64,000 nucleotides of DNA. It comes from JADJWR01 sp963847675 (GTDB lineage: Bacteria > Pseudomonadota > Gammaproteobacteria > Burkholderiales > Burkholderiaceae_F). Location: NCBI GenBank assembly GCA_963847675.1, contig CAWKAP010000002.1, positions 186,001-250,000 on the forward strand, in the 5' to 3' direction. Under the pieces are notes generated by a model that saw only the letters and a list, made by a program, of their open reading frames with translations, was not told where the DNA came from and did no database searches. Position numbers and translations under genes: made by a program. Position 1 is the stretch's first letter, and each line of letters begins with the position of its first letter. Below are positions 17,648-27,957 of this stretch, piece by piece.

Positions 17648-17662
17648 GAGCTGCCTCCTTCC

Positions 17663-19456
17663 CTAGCGGACCGTCACGCGGGTGATCTCTTCGCCCTCGG
17701 GTGAGATCACGTGCGTGGCACAGGCCAGACACGGGTCGAAACTGTGGATCGTGCGGATGATCTCCAGCGGCTGGTCGGGCACCGCCATCTTGGTGTTCAT
17801 CAGCGAGGCCTCGTACGCGCCGATCTGGTTCTTCGGATCGCGCGGGCCGGCGTTCCACGTCGTCGGCACGATGCACTGGTAGTTGTCGATCTTGGTGTTG
17901 CGGATCCGGATCCAGTGCCCGAGCGCGCCGCGCGGCGCCTCGCAGTAACCGGCGCCGCGGGCGTCCGACGGCCAGGTGTGCGGTTCCCACAGCTCGACGT
18001 TGGCGGTCGCCGTGTTGCCGGCCTTGATGTTGGCCATCAGCTTGTTGAAGAAGTACTTCATCTTGTGCGCCGCCCACGAGCACTCGAGCCCGCGCGCCGC
18101 CGTGCGGCCGAGCGTCGAGAACAGCGCCGCGACCGGCACGTCGAGCTTCTTCAGCACCATGTCGACGGGTTCCTTGAACTCCGGGATGCCCATCGCGTAG
18201 TAGGTGACGTAGCGGGCCAGCGGGCCGACTTCCATCGGCTGGCCCTTGAAGCGCGGCGACTTGACCCACGAGTACTTGGCGCTTTCGTCGACGTTGTCGA
18301 TCGCGGTGGCGGTGCCCTTCGTGCCCTTGCCGAGCACGAAGTTCGGCTCGGTGACGCCGTCCCACGGATGCAGGCCCTTGCTCTCGTCCGGATACTTGTA
18401 CCAGCTGTGCGTCACGAACTCCTGGATCAGCGACGGGTCCTTCAGGTCGACCGGGTGGATCTCCTTCAGGTTGCCGCCGAGGATCGCGCCGCGCGGCATC
18501 AGCAGGCTCTTGTTCGAGTCGTCGTTGGCGATGTCGGGAAACTCGCCGTAGCAGAGCAGGTTCTGGCTCGAGATGCCGCCGCCGATCGCGCCCCAGTCCT
18601 TGTAGAACGAGGCAATCGCCAGCAGGTCGGGGATGTAGACGTTGTCGACGAAGGCGATGGTGTCGTCGATGATCTTCGACACCATGTTCAGCCGCTCGAT
18701 GTTGATCGCGCCCACGGCGCCGATGCCGTCGACGTTGATCGAGCACGGCACGCCGCCGACCAGCCAGTTCGGGTGCGGATTCTTGCCGCCGAAGATGGTC
18801 TGGATCTTGACGATTTCCTTCTGGAAGTCGAGCGCCTCCAGATAATGGCCGACCGCCATCAGGTTGGCTTCCGGCGGCAGCTTGTACGCCGGGTGGCCCC
18901 AGTAGCCGTTCTTGAACGGGCCGAGCTGGCCGCTCTCGACGAACTTCTTGAGCCGCGACTGCAGGTCGCGGTAATAGCCGGGCGACGACATCGGCCAGCT
19001 TGAAATCGCCTGCGCGAGTTCGGAGGTCTTCTTCGGATCGGCCGACAGCGCAGAGACGACATCCACCCAGTCGAGCGCATGCAGGTGATAGAAGTGCACC
19101 AGATGGTCGTGCGCGTACAGCGTCGCGTGCATCAGGTTGCGGATGATGTTGGCGTTGTCGGGGATCCTGATCTTCAGTGCGTCCTCGACGCAGCGCACCG
19201 AGGCGAGCGCGTGCACGCCGGTACAGACGCCGCAGATCCGCTCGGTGAACGCCCAGGCGTCGCGCGGGTCGCGGCCCTTGAGGATGACCTCCAGCCCGCG
19301 CCACATGGTGCCGGTCGACACCGCGTTGCGGATCACGTTGTTGGCGTCGAGGTTGACCTCGACGCGCAGATGACCCTCGATGCGGGTGATCGGGTCGACC
19401 ACCACGCGCTTGCCGGAGTTGTCCAGCTTGAAGCCCTGCGTTTCGATGACCGGCAT
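17663..19456 (-). CDS. hupL: HupL/HoxG, [NiFe] hydrogenase large subunit (group 1)
   Basis: The 597-residue protein holds the NiFe site through RICGVC (Cys75, Cys78) and DPCLACATH (Cys576, Cys579). The 15-residue peptide after His582 (starting VISPEGEE) is what HupD should remove. Residues around RIEGHLR and the PRGALGHW segment are typical of group 1 uptake enzymes. It starts 3 bp after hupS. The enzyme oxidises H2 and sends electrons through HupS and HupC to the quinone pool. Confidence 0.97.
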   Translation of the reverse strand: MPVIETQGFKLDNSGKRVVVDPITRIEGHLRVEVNLDANNVIRNAVSTGTMWRGLEVILKGRDPRDAWAFTERICGVCTGVHALASVRCVEDALKIRIPDNANIIRNLMHATLYAHDHLVHFYHLHALDWVDVVSALSADPKKTSELAQAISSWPMSSPGYYRDLQSRLKKFVESGQLGPFKNGYWGHPAYKLPPEANLMAVGHYLEALDFQKEIVKIQTIFGGKNPHPNWLVGGVPCSINVDGIGAVGAINIERLNMVSKIIDDTIAFVDNVYIPDLLAIASFYKDWGAIGGGISSQNLLCYGEFPDIANDDSNKSLLMPRGAILGGNLKEIHPVDLKDPSLIQEFVTHSWYKYPDESKGLHPWDGVTEPNFVLGKGTKGTATAIDNVDESAKYSWVKSPRFKGQPMEVGPLARYVTYYAMGIPEFKEPVDMVLKKLDVPVAALFSTLGRTAARGLECSWAAHKMKYFFNKLMANIKAGNTATANVELWEPHTWPSDARGAGYCEAPRGALGHWIRIRNTKIDNYQCIVPTTWNAGPRDPKNQIGAYEASLMNTKMAVPDQPLEIIRTIHSFDPCLACATHVISPEGEEITRVTVR

Positions 19457-19459
19457 GGC

Positions 19460-20557
19460 TTAGTCCTCCACCTTGATCGACGATCGCGACTGGTGCGACC
19501 TGCCGGCCGCGGCCCTCTGGATCGCGCTGACTGCCGCGTGCGCCACGATCGCCGCGCCGACCACACCCGCCGCCACCACGCCCACCTTGTCGGCATTGGC
19601 TTCGACGCCGAACTCCTTGATGTTGGTGAGCCGGTCGTAGAACGAACCCTTGTCCCAGAATCCGTCTTCCGAGCAGCCGATGCAGCCGTGCCCCGAGCCG
19701 ATCGGGAAGCTCACACCCTCGTTCCAGCGCGTGGTCGAGCAGGCGTTGTAGGTCGTCGGGCCCTTGCAGCCGACCTTGTACAGGCAGTAGCCCTTGCGCG
19801 CGTTCTCGTCGTCCCAGGTTTCCACGAACTGGCCGGCGTCGAAATGCGGGCGGCGGTAGCACTTGTCGTGGATCCGCTGGCTGTAGAACATCTTCGGCCG
19901 GCCCTGCCGGTCGAGTTCCGGAATGCGGTCGAAGGCGGCCACAAAGGTGACCACGCCGCTCATCACCTCGGCAATCGGCGGGCAGCCCGGTACCTTGATG
20001 ATCGGCTTGCCGACGATCACCTTGTCGATCGGTACCGCGTGGGTCGGATTGGGCTTCGCGGCCTGCACGCAGCCCCAGCTGGCGCATGAGCCCCACGCGA
20101 TCACTGCCTTGGCGTCCTTGGCCACGTGCCTGACCTTCTCGACGAACGGCCTGCCGCCGGGCATGCAGAACATGCCGTCGTTGGCGAGCGGCGGATTGCC
20201 CTCGACGGCCAGGATGTAGTTGCCCTTGTACCTGGTGATCGTGTCCTCGAGCGCCGCTTCGGCCTGATGTCCGGCGGCGGCCATGATCGTGTCGTCGTAG
20301 TCGAGCGAGATCATCGACAGCACGACGTCCTTCGCCAGCGGGTGCGCCGAGCGAATGAACGATTCCGTGCAGCAGGTGCACTCCAGGCCGTGCAGCCAGA
20401 CCACCGGCAGCCGCGGCTTGCTCTGCAGCGCGGCCGCCATCTGCTGCGCCTGCGCCGGGCTGAGTCCGAGCGAGGCGGCTGTCAGGCTGCAGTACTTAAG
20501 GAAACTGCGGCGCGTGATTCCCTGCCGACGCAGCAAGTCGTAGAAGGTTTCGCCCAT
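19460..20557 (-). CDS. hupS: HupS/HoxK, hydrogenase small subunit of the O2-tolerant type
   Basis: The 365-residue protein has a Tat signal with RRSFLK (residues 16-21). The proximal cluster region reads LECTCCTESF (Cys60, Cys62, Cys63) and later GSCASWGC (Cys158, Cys163) and PGCPP (Cys192). Cys62 and Cys163 match the two extra cysteines (C19, C120 in Cupriavidus HoxK numbering) that bind the [4Fe-3S] cluster of oxygen-tolerant membrane-bound hydrogenases. The medial and distal cluster cysteines follow. A C-terminal hydrophobic helix (about 325-350) anchors it. Upstream are an FNR-like box and a palindrome; no clear sigma54 promoter was found. Confidence 0.97.
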   Translation of the reverse strand: MGETFYDLLRRQGITRRSFLKYCSLTAASLGLSPAQAQQMAAALQSKPRLPVVWLHGLECTCCTESFIRSAHPLAKDVVLSMISLDYDDTIMAAAGHQAEAALEDTITRYKGNYILAVEGNPPLANDGMFCMPGGRPFVEKVRHVAKDAKAVIAWGSCASWGCVQAAKPNPTHAVPIDKVIVGKPIIKVPGCPPIAEVMSGVVTFVAAFDRIPELDRQGRPKMFYSQRIHDKCYRRPHFDAGQFVETWDDENARKGYCLYKVGCKGPTTYNACSTTRWNEGVSFPIGSGHGCIGCSEDGFWDKGSFYDRLTNIKEFGVEANADKVGVVAAGVVGAAIVAHAAVSAIQRAAAGRSHQSRSSIKVED

Positions 20558-20643
20558 GACTGCCTCCCCTCACACCAGACGGACGCACGGCATCGCGCGT
20601 GCGCAAGTGGCGCAGAGCATGCGCGGCGCCCTCTGGCGGCTGC

Positions 20644-20657
20644 TTGACAGCCGTCAA
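20644..20657. promoter_or_regulatory. FNR/ANR-like box upstream of hupS
   Basis: TTGAC-AGCC-GTCAA is a perfect inverted repeat of FNR/ANR type, 87-100 bp upstream of the hupS start. A run of five A follows the right arm. Confidence 0.5.
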
Positions 20658-20681
20658 AAAATTCGGATCCCGGCCGTTGCC

Positions 20682-20700
20682 TGTAACGGATTTAGTTACA
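20682..20700. promoter_or_regulatory. Palindrome TGTAAC-N7-GTTACA, site 3, upstream of hupS
   Basis: TGTAACGGATTTAGTTACA has 6-base arms and shares the GTAAC/GTTAC ends and the ATCCGT(T/A)AC half (on the minus strand) with sites at 1036 and 16421. It lies about 125-143 bp upstream of hupS, a distance usual for activators that bind upstream. Confidence 0.45.
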
Positions 20701-20874
20701 TACAGAACTGACCGGTCCTGATCGGCTTTCGTCGAATACCGGCCGGTCGCCGGAGCGGAGGGTCATGCGGCACGCGCGGGCAGCGCGCCGGTTGAGTGGA
20801 CGGCAAGAAGCGCCTCGCGTGCCTGCACCGTGACCTGGGGCGACGTTGGTCAGGCGCGATAAGCGCCGATCAGA

Positions 20875-20954
20875 TTTTCAGGCACCCGGCGCCGGCGCCA
20901 AGCGATTGATTCAAGGACGAACATGCGCACGGGCGCGATCACGGTGCCTGAAAA
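20875..20954. repeat. 12-base inverted repeat with 56-base spacer
   Basis: TTTTCAGGCACC (20875-20886) is repeated exactly in inverted form as GGTGCCTGAAAA (20943-20954). The arms could form a long hairpin in RNA or mark the ends of a small inserted element. No gene lies between them. Confidence 0.55.
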
Positions 20955-21154
20955 ACACAGGCAAGACGGTTCCGGAACAGCCTCGCGGCCGCCGTCGCAG
21001 CTCGCCCTTTGGACGCGCGTATCTATCTGACCAACAAGGCTTTTCTGGCGCTGGCGTGCCTTGTGCTGCGCTGCTGGCACGTCACTTGCATGGAATGAAG
21101 ACAAGAGCGGCAGATCGAATGAGCGGCACCCAACAGATCAGACGGCAGACGGAA

Positions 21155-21622
21155 ATGAAAAACTTGCCTCGCATCCTGATCGTTGACGACGAAGCGGTCA
21201 TTCGACGCGGTTTCGACCGGTTGTTGTCGGGCGATCACTGCCGGACGCGCACAGCGAACGACGGTGCCGAGGCCCTGACCGCAATGGTCCACGAGCAGTT
21301 CGATGTCGTGCTGCTCGATCTGCGCATGCCGGGCGAAGACGGAATCAGCGTGCTTCGCAAGATCAAGGCCGGATGGCCGCGCAGCGAGGTGGTGGTGATC
21401 ACCGGTTTTCCGAGCATCGAATCCGTCAAACAGGCGGTGCAGGCCGGGGCCTTTGATTACCTCGCCAAGCCGGTCGAAGCCGAGGACGTGCTTGGCGCTA
21501 CGCGCCGGGCACTTTCGCGGCGGCGATGGTTGCTGCGCCGCGAGCAGCGCACCTGCAATGGCGCTGCAGCCGCGGAGGCTTGCTTCTGCAACAAGGGAGA
21601 GAACCATGTCAGCGCTTCATAA
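21155..21622 (+). CDS. Single-domain response regulator (receiver protein)
   Basis: The 155-residue protein is a CheY-like receiver: acidic pair DDE (residues 11-13), phosphorylation site Asp55 in LLDLRMPG, Thr in VITGF and Lys in AKPVEAED. It has no output domain; a short basic and Cys-containing tail (RRRWLLRREQR, then ACFC) follows. The start at 21155 fits the receiver fold; in-frame ATGs at 21095 and 21119 are alternatives. It overlaps the next receiver gene by 17 bp and is in one operon with a multiheme cytochrome and cytochrome b. It probably passes phosphate or binds a partner, perhaps from the nearby heme kinase; this is inference. Confidence 0.8.
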   Translation: MKNLPRILIVDDEAVIRRGFDRLLSGDHCRTRTANDGAEALTAMVHEQFDVVLLDLRMPGEDGISVLRKIKAGWPRSEVVVITGFPSIESVKQAVQAGAFDYLAKPVEAEDVLGATRRALSRRRWLLRREQRTCNGAAAAEACFCNKGENHVSAS

Positions 21623-22283
21623 GAAAGTTCTGGTCGTCGACGACGACCCCGTGGTCGGTCGCAGCTTTGACCGCGTTCTGTCCGAGAGAGGATATGCGGT
21701 GATCACCGCGGCCAACGGGCAGGAGGCTCTGGATCGCATGGCGCGTGAGGACTACGACATGGTCTTCACCGACATTCGCATGCCGGGCATGGATGGGATC
21801 GACGTGGCCGCCGAGATCAAGGCACGTCAACCCTGGATGCCGGTGGTGATCGTCACCGGCTACGGCACCGCCGACGCACAGGCGCGTGCGAAGCAGGTCG
21901 GCGTGACCGCCTTCCTGCACAAGCCGCTGTCCTCCGACGCGATCGAGGCCAGTGCCCGCGAAGCACTTCAGGCCGCAGCCGCGCCGGTGGCCCAGGCGGC
22001 CGCCGTAGCGGTACCGCTCGGTTTGCCGGTCGCAGCGGAACCGGCGCCGGTCGAGGTGCCCGCCAAGGCCGAACCGGTCGTTTCGAGCGCGGCGAACGAC
22101 GAGCCGGAGGCGACGTGGGCAGAGGTTGGCGCCGGCGCGGGCCACTTCCTGCGCAACGTCGGGCTGTTCATCGCGGCGCCGTTCGTCAGCCTCGCCTACA
22201 TCGTGCTGTTCCCGTTCGTCGGGCTCGGCATGCTGGCCTGGATGGGGATCGGAGCCCTGCGCAAGCGGGTGCAGACGAAGTGA
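21606..22283 (+). CDS. Membrane-anchored response regulator
   Basis: The 225-residue protein starts with a receiver domain (VVDDDP, Asp56 in FTDIRMPG, VTGYG, HKPLSSD). A low-complexity Ala/Pro/Val linker (about 125-165) leads to a strongly hydrophobic C-terminal segment (about 183-215) that should span the membrane once or form a hairpin, ending in basic ALRKRVQTK. A receiver tethered to the membrane with no DNA-binding domain is unusual. AGGGAGAG precedes the ATG. The stop overlaps the GTG start of the multiheme cytochrome gene, so the protein may act directly on that membrane complex. Confidence 0.85.
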   Translation: MSALHKKVLVVDDDPVVGRSFDRVLSERGYAVITAANGQEALDRMAREDYDMVFTDIRMPGMDGIDVAAEIKARQPWMPVVIVTGYGTADAQARAKQVGVTAFLHKPLSSDAIEASAREALQAAAAPVAQAAAVAVPLGLPVAAEPAPVEVPAKAEPVVSSAANDEPEATWAEVGAGAGHFLRNVGLFIAAPFVSLAYIVLFPFVGLGMLAWMGIGALRKRVQTK

Positions 22284-23480
22284 GACCCCTCGGCTGCCTC
22301 ATCAGCGCCGGCGCGTTGATCACTGCGCTGACGATGGGCGCGCTGGCGCCCACGTCAGCGGCGACCTCCACGGCCGCCAAGGCCGAGGCGCTCTCGTCTG
22401 AAGACGCGCAATGCCTCGCCTGTCACGGCGAAGAAGGCGTGACCCGGCGCTTCGGCGACGATGCCGAGCGGTCGATGCGAGTCGACGGCGCCGTGTTTGC
22501 CGGCTCGGCACATGCGCCGATCGGCTGTGCCGGATGTCACGGCGACGTCGATGTGCAGAAACATCCCGTTGACGATCGTGCCGCGAGCGCGAAATTCGCC
22601 TCATGGCGCGAGTTTTCACGCGCGCAGGCACGAAGCTGCCGCGGCTGTCATGAGTCGGTCGCCGACGCCTGGGCGACGAGCGCCCATGGGCGCGCAGCAA
22701 GCGAGGTCGGCCCCTATTGCAGCAGTTGCCATGCCGCGCACGGCGTCAGCGTGGCCACCAGCAGCACGCGCATGCGCGATGTCTGCCTGGGCTGCCATGA
22801 GGATGCGCTTGGCGCGCACGAATCCTGGCTGCCGAACACGAAGATCCACTTCGAGGCCGTCTCCTGCGCCGCCTGCCACTCCCCCGGTGCGGGCAGAAGC
22901 ATCGAACTGCGGCTGTTCGATCCGGTGGCGCGCACCGTGGTGAACACGCCGTCGTCGCCGCGGGCGCTTGCCCAGGCCGAGAGCGATACCTCCCCGATCG
23001 ATGCCAATCGCCTGGCGCGTCTGGTGCAGGGCCTGGAAGGCAGCGAAGGTGCTCGAGCGGCCGATTCTGCGCGGCTGGATTCAGGTGCGCAGCCCGGAGG
23101 AGTCGCATCGGCTGCACGAGAAGGGCAAGGCGCTGCGCGACTGCGCCGTCTGCCACAGCACCAAGGCCGATCCGTTCCGTGAAGTGACTCTGTCGCTGAT
23201 CGGCCCGGACGGCCGTCGCGTTCGTTTCGAGGCGCAACCGGACGTGCTGCACAACGCCAGGTCACTCGATGTGTTGTCCAACTTCTACGCCATCGGCGGC
23301 ACGCGCATCGGCCTGCTCGATACGTTGCTCGCACTCGCGCTGCTGGCCGGCATCGGCGCACCGGTGCTGCATCTGGTGCTGCGCCGCGTGCTGCGGCCCG
23401 CCGCCAACACCTCGCACGCTGTCGCGCGCACGGCAGATTCTTCCGCGCCGCCGCCGCCAGCCGGGAAGGAGCAATCATGA
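22280..23480 (+). pseudogene. Membrane-anchored heptaheme cytochrome c, split by a +1 frameshift
   Basis: Translation from GTG at 22280 (overlapping the previous stop) gives a signal peptide and six heme motifs: CLACH, CAGCH, CRGCH, CSSCH, CLGCH, CAACH. The frame then breaks near 23040-23055 and continues in the next frame with a seventh motif, CAVCH, and a C-terminal membrane helix (LLDTLLALALLAGIGAP part). Total length is 3n+1, meaning one extra base. The arrangement is like the cytochrome at 1-810. With the cytochrome b that follows (4-bp overlap) it should form a quinol-to-periplasm electron-transfer complex. Break real or a sequencing artefact: undecided. Confidence 0.85.
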
Positions 23481-24175
23481 CGCGCCTGTACGTCCACCCG
23501 CTCGCCGTGCGCATCTGGCACTGGATCAATGCCCTGGGCTTCGTCGCCCTGATCGTCACCGGAGTGCAGATCCGCTACGTCGACCTGATCAACTGGATGA
23601 CATTCGCCTCCGCGGTGAGTGTGCATAACGCGGTCGGCTGGGTACTGATCGGCAATTACTTCGTGTGGCTGCTGTTCTACGTCTTCACCGACCGCATCCG
23701 CGTCTACCACCCGGACCTGAACCCGGCGCGCCAGTGGCGCGACAGCCTGCGCCAGCTCGCCTACTACGGTTACGGCATCTTCAAGGGCGCGGCCAATCCG
23801 CATCGGCCCGCAGTACTGCGCAAGTTCAATCCGGTGCAGGGCGTCATCTACCAGCTGGTGATGATGCTGCTCGTGCCATTGCAGTTCTACACCGGCGTGC
23901 TGCTGTGGGATCTGGATCGCTTCGCCGGTTCGGTCGAATTCTTCGGCGGCGTCCGGGTGGTCGCCAACGTTCACGTGCTGCTGTTCGTCTTCTTCGTCGC
24001 CTTCATCCTGGTCCACCCGTATCTCGCCAGCCTCGGGCATTCGCCCTCCGCGCACTTCCGGGCCATGATCACCGGCCACGAAGAGATCGAAGACGAGGCC
24101 GACGCGCAGGGCGCCACGCCCCTTGCGGCGAGCGCCGTTGCCCGCCAGCCGGCGGGGCACAGCCCCGGCGCTTGA
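23477..24175 (+). CDS. Cytochrome b (hydrogenase/thiosulfate-reductase type membrane subunit)
   Basis: The 232-residue protein has four hydrophobic segments and histidines placed for two b hemes (RIWHWINAL, SVHNAVGW, ANVHVLLF and others). It belongs to the cytochrome b561-like family that links periplasmic c-type or NiFe partners to quinones. Its ATG overlaps the multiheme cytochrome stop, so the two are co-translated. The C-terminus (after about 205) is Ala-rich and looks disordered. It is distinct from hupC. Confidence 0.88.
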   Translation: MTRLYVHPLAVRIWHWINALGFVALIVTGVQIRYVDLINWMTFASAVSVHNAVGWVLIGNYFVWLLFYVFTDRIRVYHPDLNPARQWRDSLRQLAYYGYGIFKGAANPHRPAVLRKFNPVQGVIYQLVMMLLVPLQFYTGVLLWDLDRFAGSVEFFGGVRVVANVHVLLFVFFVAFILVHPYLASLGHSPSAHFRAMITGHEEIEDEADAQGATPLAASAVARQPAGHSPGA

Positions 24176-24199
24176 ACCTGAACGGCGACGGCGGCGGCG

Positions 24200-25624
<1,425 letters not shown>

Positions 25625-25705
25625 GGCGCCCACTTCGCCCAGCGGGAAGTCAGGCGGGACGGGGAGAGCGCCGCGGCACGAGGCACGCCTGCGCGGCCGC
25701 GGGCG

Positions 25706-27437
25706 TCATGACAGGGCATCCCGTCTCGCAGGGTCGAGCGCCGTCGAAACGGTCGAGCGGCCCTCATGCCCTCCTCCGCCGTCGTCCGACGACGGCGGCG
25801 CCGGCTCCTGGATCGTCGGCGCCGCGTGCAGCGGCAAGAACACGCGGAAGGTCGAACCCATGCCGGGCGAACTCTCGACCTCGATGTCGCCGCCGTGCGC
25901 CTTGACGATGCCGTGACTCACTGACAGGCCGAGCCCGGTACCGCGGCCCACCTCCTTCGAGGTGAAGAACGGGTCGAAGATGCGTCGCAGATCGACCTCG
26001 GCGATGCCGCAGCCGTTGTCCTCGATCTCGATTTCGAGCATCGGCTCGGGCGCCTCGCCCGGATCCGGCGCGCGATCTCGCGCCGCGCGCCGCGTACGTA
26101 CGACGATCCGTCCGTCCAGCGCTGCCTTCGTCGCGCTTGCGCTGCTCGATCGCGTGCTGCGCATTGACCAGCATGTTCATGATGACCTGCTCGATCATGT
26201 TGGCGTCGATCCAGATCAGCGGCAGTTCGCGATCCAGCTCGGTACGGATCTTCGCTTCGCGCATGCCGGCGACGCCGTCGACGATCTGAATCGTGTCCTC
26301 GATGACGGCGTTGATGTCGGTGTACTTCTTCTCCGGCGCCTTTTCGCGCGCAAAGTCGAGCAGCCGGCGGATGATCGCCGCGCAGCGACGCGTTTCCTTG
26401 ATGACGAGGTCGAGGTCCTCGGCCTCCGGGCTGCCGTCGGCCATCTTGCGCCGGATCAGGGTCGAGAACGTCAGGATGCCGGTCAGCGGGTTGTTCAGCT
26501 CGTGCGCCACCCCGGCGGCCAGCAGCCCCACCGACGCCAGCTTTTCGCCACGCGCCGCCTCGGCCTCGGCACGGCGCAACTGGCGCGTGCGCTGTTCGAT
26601 CTTGCGTTCGAGCTCCTGGTTCCATTCGCGCAGCTGCTCGCGCGATTGGCGCAGCGCCTCGGTCATCGAGTTGAACGAGGTTGCAAGTCTGCCCAGCTCG
26701 TCGGCGCTCCGCACGGGAATCTTGATTTCGAGATCGCCGGCGGCGACGCGTCCCGCGCCGGCCTCGAGGTCGCGCAGCGGCCGGTGCACGACGCGTCGCA
26801 CGAAAACGCTGAAGAAGATCGCCACCGCCGACATCAACCCGACCAGGACCAGCACCACCACCGTGCCGCTGCGCTGCACCGACTGCTCGATCTCGTCGAG
26901 CGAATAGACGATGTCGAGCACGCCGAGCACCGACTGAGAGCTGGAGTGGGCATGGCAGGCGGCGTTGTAGCAGGACGGCTCGTTGCGGATCACTTCCATG
27001 CTGGCCAGCTTGCGCTGGCCGGAAGGCGAAAAGAAGATGCGGGCACGGTCTTCGCGGTCGATCCGCTGCAACGGTCGGTCGGTCTGATGACACAACGAGC
27101 AGCCCTCGGCCTGGCGATCGATCTTCATCCGCATTTCGGGCGGATGCGTGGTGTCGATGATCACGCCCTCCTTGGAGATGATGCTGATCTTCTCGATGCT
27201 GCCCTGTCCGACGACGTCCTGGATTGCCTGATGCACGTATTCGGGCTGGTCCTGAAGCATCGCAAACCGCGTGCTGCGGATCAGCACATCGGACAGTTGC
27301 GTCACGTGCCGAACCGCCTCGCCGAGGATCTGCTCGCGCTGGTAGCGCACGACGAGCACCGCGAAGACGATCAGTGCCACGAGCAGCGCCAGCGCCGGAT
27401 AGACACCGATCTTGAAGCGCAGGCTCGAAGGCAGCAT
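25706..27437 (-). pseudogene. Sensor histidine kinase with two c-type heme motifs, split by a +1 frameshift
   Basis: The N-terminal frame has a membrane helix (about 12-31), a periplasmic domain with CSLCH (Cys113-His117) and a wider CYNAACH (Cys156-His162, CX4CH type), a second helix (about 191-214), HAMP, and HisKA with phospho-accepting His312 in AHELNNP. The catalytic ATPase part (EDNGCGIAE, FDPFFTSKEVGRGTGLGL) lies in another frame that begins near 26120; total length is 3n+1. Heme-binding periplasmic sensors are known to read redox state or gases such as NO or CO. It lies 82 bp upstream of the NtrC-type gene, its likely target. Break real or artefact: undecided. Confidence 0.85.
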
Positions 27438-27957
27438 CGCGGGACCGCTTTACACCGACGCGCCGCGCACGGCCTGCACAGAGGCCAGTGGCGGGCTACG
27501 GCACACTCATCCGTCCGGCGCCGATCGGGGCCGGAATCCAGGCGGTATCGTGCTGCGGCCCCGGCCCGGGCGCCCTGACGCAGGACAATCCTGCGGTGCC
27601 CGGACGCTCCTTAAGGCCCAATTGTTGCGCGACCGCAAACCCGGCCCGCGCGGTCGCGGTCCTCAGCGCCGGCGAACCGCAGGGGCCGCAGGCCGTGGCG
27701 GCGCGCCGCCTGCTGCATCCCTGATCGAGTGCCGGCGGAATGGGCTCATGGGTAATTGCATCGTCGGCTCCGCCGACCGGCTGCGACTCGGTCGGGATCC
27801 CGCCGTCACTGAAATCGGTTGAAGCGGACCGCCGACGCGCAGCCAGCCGTTGTCATCGCCGGCTGCCGCAGCCGACCAAGCAGTCCGCATGCATGACGAC
27901 CGGGGAACTCGCTCCGTTGCGGTCGAGCATGCGACCTGTCGACTCCGAGGAGATCCC
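27438..27957. other. Intergenic region between divergent genes, 520 bp
   Basis: It separates the heme kinase from the spondin gene. An inverted repeat CGCGACCGC (27628-27636) with GCGGTCGCG (27650-27658) could form a hairpin. I see no gene or RNA in it. Confidence 0.4.

Larger units (their letters stand above)
20558..21154. other. Regulatory region between hupS and the receiver genes, 597 bp
   Basis: This divergent gap holds the FNR-like box, the third palindrome and a 12-base inverted repeat (listed separately). It should contain the promoters for hupSLC to the left and the receiver-cytochrome operon to the right. I see no further gene in it. Confidence 0.6.

Noticed and set aside
17025..20381. 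Long minus-strand frame (about 1118 codons) overlapping hupS, hupL and hupC in a different frame
   Set aside because: The three hydrogenase genes in the other frames match known families over their full length, so this frame is a shadow.
20616..20632. Possible sigma54 promoter before hupS (GG-N10-GC on the minus strand)
   Set aside because: Only the minimal GG/GC bases fit; the flanking consensus TGGCAC and TTGC is poorly matched, so I did not annotate it.
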